A stretch of 64,000 nucleotides of DNA from Apostichopus japonicus (Eukaryota; Echinodermata; Holothuroidea; Aspidochirotida; Stichopodidae), in assembly GCF_037975245.1 (NCBI RefSeq), contig NC_092567.1, positions 17,906,376 to 17,970,375 on the forward strand, written 5' to 3'. The stretch's first letter is position 1, and each line of letters opens with the position of its first letter. The notes under the pieces were generated by a model that saw nothing but the letters and a program-made list of their open reading frames with translations, was not told the DNA's origin and ran no database searches. The translations under genes were made by a program, and so were the position numbers. Below, piece after piece: positions 60,928-64,000 of this stretch.

Positions 60928-62071
60928 GCGAGATTTTTTTCCCAGCGCGGTAAAGGCCATCATTTGCATACCTCGCTCTCATTGGCTGATGCTGAATTGC
61001 GAAGTTCTTGCTTACGCTATGCGTGCAATTCACGCAGATAAGTACCAGGCGTTTGATTGCTTCAAAAATGCTTCAAAACATTGGGCAGCTTCAGCGTTTA
61101 TGGTTGACTATTTACTTGAGATGCTTTTAAACTTCAAACTGATAGACTCTTAATTTTGAGCATAGATGTTGATTTGAATTTCAAAATTATGAACTTTTGA
61201 AACGGTTTATTATGACCCTTTGGTACGGTTTTCAGATAATATAATACGAAAGATATAGGCCTAGTATTTAGTCATACATGTAAGTATATAGTACCACTGC
61301 CACTGTGGATTATAGTTATTGAACACAGAAATTGTCTTACGTTTATATTATATGGTGATTTTTTGTATCATCTCCAAACTGTTTCGGTTTGATTTAACTT
61401 CTTTAAATTTACAGCAACAGATTTGTGCGATACATAACCAAAGACCCTCTACGTCCGTGGCATAACACACCGACAAATAAATAAACTCTTCTCAAACGCG
61501 TACCATTGTACATTCTGCTGCTTTCGAGTGTAGCAAAGTGGCCTTGTGAAATGTGGTATGTGATGAGCGATTCAGTGCATCAGCTGCTAGTTGATATCAA
61601 GGGCGTAGGAACCGGGGGGCTGGGGGGGCGCCAGCCCCCCCCCCAGTGAAAAATGTGGAGGGGCGGAAGTATCATTCCGCCCCCCCCCCCACTTCGCAAG
61701 TCAAAAAACCCCTTTTTCATTTCCAAATGAGAAAAAAAATCTCATTTGGAGCACCAAATTGCATCTAAGGCCAGGTGAAAATACAAAATTTAGTTTACAA
61801 GATGGAGTGGATGTTGAAGTGTGCTATATTTCACCAAATTGCATCTGAGGCCACCTGCAAATGCAAAAAAATCCAAAAGGGGAGGGGGCACCCCCTCCCC
61901 TTAGACCCCTCCCCCAGGCCGGCCATCAGTCTTCAGCCCCCCCCCCCACTCAAAAGTAACTTCCTACGCCACTGGTTGATATTGTAATGATCTTATGTAT
62001 ACGGACCCCAGCCAATGAGAAGCGAGGTATGCAAATTATGGCCTTTTCCGCGCTGGGGAAAAAAATCTCGC
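60928..62071. mobile_element. Mutator-like TIR element, 9-bp target duplication
   Basis: Inverted ends of about 65 bp: GCGAGATTTTTTTCCCAGCG on the left continues to ATTTGCATACCTCGCT and CATTGGCTG and is mirrored at 62,009-62,071. The 9-bp repeat AGCCAGGTA flanks it exactly (60,919-60,927; 62,072-62,080). Long TIRs and a 9-bp duplication point to a Mutator-like element. There is no transposase. A hAT-like MITE sits inside it. Confidence 0.85.
61598..61974. mobile_element. hAT-like MITE nested in the Mutator-like element
   Basis: The left end CAAGGGCGTAGGAA is inverted at the right, TTCCTACGCCACTG. The exact 8-bp repeat GTTGATAT flanks it (61,590-61,597; 61,975-61,982). The interior has G and C runs and two copies of a CACCAAATTGCATCTRAGGCC phrase. 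Non-coding and clearly younger than its host element. Confidence 0.92.
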
Positions 62072-62080
62072 AGCCAGGTA

Positions 62081-62915
62081 CAGCTACGATCAGGTGACCA
62101 CTCAGAAAAGTCATGTGAGTAATGGGTGACACGCAACACCACTGAAATAAAAGTCCCCTATTACTAAAAGTATAAGAGCGCCCCCACCTTTAACTATTAC
62201 CAAACCTACGCTCTTCATACGGTCGACCTTGCAATGGATACTTGTGTTCCCTGTTATCGTTGACGGCTCTTTGTGTTCTGACAAAGCAACGTGCTACCGC
62301 GGAAGTACATGTTTGACCCGGAAGTACATGTTTCGCGCAAACCCGGCTCTACGGATTTCGGTTCGCTATGTAATTCGGGTTTACGAGTATCGTAGATCGA
62401 TAGAGGATACATTAGATACTCAAATACGATCATTTTCGGAAAGAAACGAAGATTTTACCACTATAACAGTGCATTTTCTTTTCGACGAACAACGCAAAAG
62501 GTAAGTCAAATCGAGTCGAAGTGTATCGTTATGTGACTTTCGCGTCTTAGACAACCTTTTACCGCAAAAATAGCATTTTTGTAATATTTAAGCTTAAATC
62601 TTACTCATATTTGTCAGAAAAGTTGTAACTCCCCCGAAAAGTGTGATCTTTTGGTCAACGAAAAATGGTGCCCCTATGTGGTTTTGGTTGCCCCAAATAC
62701 CTGTATCCTTACGTACATAATACACAAATACAGGGAAGCACCATGTCCTATACCGGTGTGAAGTTAGATACTTATTCCCCGTTCCTCGTTCGATATTCGC
62801 GAATGAGTAACTGCTGCCTATTCAGTTACGTATTCGACAATGGTATCGACGTAACACCTCTGGCAAGACAAAAGCTTTCTTACAAGATGTTCAACATTTG
62901 GTCGTGGAAAGTTTA
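62081..62915 (+). other. Possible 5' exon region, CpG-rich
   Basis: AGTATAAGAG near 62,168 could serve as a TATA box. A 91-codon frame (62,229-62,504) follows; just before its stop CGCAAAAG meets GTAAGTC, a good splice donor. It holds a direct repeat GGAAGTACATGTTT. A second frame with ATG at 62,665 runs to 62,931. No domain is recognised in either, so this is a candidate gene start only. Confidence 0.25.
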
Positions 62916-62919
62916 TCTA

Positions 62920-63815
62920 TGGGTCATATGAACTCTAATGACTATATAGAAGGGTACCATAATGCATCTTGCCCGGTCCAAATAGTTCTTGACCAACTAA
63001 AATGACCACTACTTCATCAGTTTTTAAATTAATGTAACGGGACCTGAAAAAAATCACTTTAGGCCCTAATAAAGACTAGAACGCCTTGGACCACCAAACC
63101 AATGGGTCATATGACTTCTTAACACATTGTAGAAGGATACCATAATGCGTCTTGCCCGGTCCAAAGAGTGCTTGACCAATTAAAATGACCACTAAATCAA
63201 CAATGTTTTAAATGAATGTAACGGGAACTGAAATAAAAACATTTGGGCCCTAATCAAAACCAGCACGCCTTGGACCACCCAACCAATGTGTCATAGGAAC
63301 TCTAAAGACACTGTAGAAGGGTACCATCATGCGTCTTGCCCGGTCCAAAGAGTGCTTGACCAATTTAAATGACCACTAAATCATTACTTCTTTAATGAGT
63401 GTAACGGGACCACGAAAAAGCTTTGGGCCCTTATCCATGCAGCACGCCTTGGATCACCAAATCGATGGTTGACATGAACTCTAAAGACATTGTAGAAGAG
63501 TACCATAATGCGGCTTGCCCGGTCCAAAGAGTGCTTGACCAATTTAAATGACCACTAAATCATTACTTCTTTAATGAGTGTAACGGGACCACGAAAAAGC
63601 TTTGGGCCCTTATCCATGCAGCACGCCTTGGATCACCAAATCGATGGTTAACATGAACTCTAAAGACATTGTAGAAGAGTACCATAATGCGGCTTGCCCG
63701 GTCCAAAGAGTGCTTGACCAATTTAAATGACCACTAAATCATTACTTCTTTAATGAGTGTAACGGGACCACGAAAAAGCTTTGGGCCCTAATCCATGCAG
63801 CACGCCTTGGACAAA
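62920..63815. repeat. Satellite of about 180 bp, five units
   Basis: Units begin near ACATGAACTCTAAAGACATT (about 62,925, 63,108, 63,294, 63,473 and 63,651) and contain CTTGCCCGGTCCAAAGAGTG and AGCACGCCTTGGA. The period is 178-186 bp. The last two units are almost identical, so the array grew recently at its right side. The final unit is followed by unrelated sequence after CGCCTTGGAC. Confidence 0.93.
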
Positions 63816-64000
63816 ATTCTCTCATGATATGTTAACGTGAAAGACATGATTATTGTCGGCAACTAATTAACTGCAAAGAAGATCGTCTAGACATGTCTTC
63901 TGGAGTCTTCTGTTAACTTCATACATACTCCCTCCCTTGGTGGTCAGAGATGAGAATATCAGTGCAACCGAATCTGTGCAAAATAAAAGTTGAAAGCAAT
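63816..64000. other. Window edge, nothing recognised
   Basis: Unique sequence after the satellite. No gene was seen. Confidence 0.4.

Overview
The window reads as nuclear DNA of a marine invertebrate. It has no bacterial-type operons, coding sequence is split into short exons with GT/AG splice sites, and almost everything else is transposons, MITEs, satellites and AT-rich unique sequence. Many TAGGCCTA-type palindromes, Penelope-like elements, polypyrimidine-rich MITEs and a lipase maturation factor gene fit a metazoan, with an echinoderm or other deuterostome as the best guess. The species assignment is inference only.

Host genes are few. (1) A small single-pass membrane protein gene on the + strand runs from a CRE/TATA promoter at 50.73 kb through exons at 50,874-50,883, 51,956-52,012 and 53,682-53,860. 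A second copy of its last exon lies at 1,312-1,496. (2) The last exons of a lipase maturation factor (LMF) gene lie on the - strand between 48,757 and 44,499; one splice donor looks mutated. (3) A tandem family of MBF2-like genes lies at 32.2-36.1 kb: one intact (32,229-32,633), one probably frameshifted (34,206-34,628), one decayed. MBF2 is best known from arthropods, and the first copy directly abuts a broken type-B DNA polymerase gene of Polinton/Maverick kind.

Large structure: the first 5 kb (1-5,060) and 52,332-58,790 are a direct segmental duplication. The second copy has gained a 1.8-kb THAP-encoding, TTAA-flanked (Kolobok-like) transposon whose empty site is visible in the first copy.

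Mobile elements: two elements with GCGA-starting inverted repeats and 9-bp target duplications (8,246-9,594; 60,928-62,071, the latter with a nested hAT-like MITE); two TTAA-flanked elements (9,806-11,494; 54,412-56,211); hAT-like MITEs (12,825; 17,871; 39,453; 43,375; 61,598); a 2.5-kb TA-flanked element carrying eight exact copies of a 15-bp subterminal motif (21,720-24,264); a LINE split in two by a 7-kb insertion (11,949-20,760); a second LINE (28,570-29,945); a Penelope-like element (36,796-38,760) whose 3' end carries a hammerhead-like RNA module also seen at 30.6 and 45.4 kb; and a tRNA-derived SINE (26,812). Satellites lie at 3.1-4.3, 6.75-7.1, 17.2-17.7, 42.1, 47.0-47.7, 57.7-58.2 and 62.9-63.8 kb.
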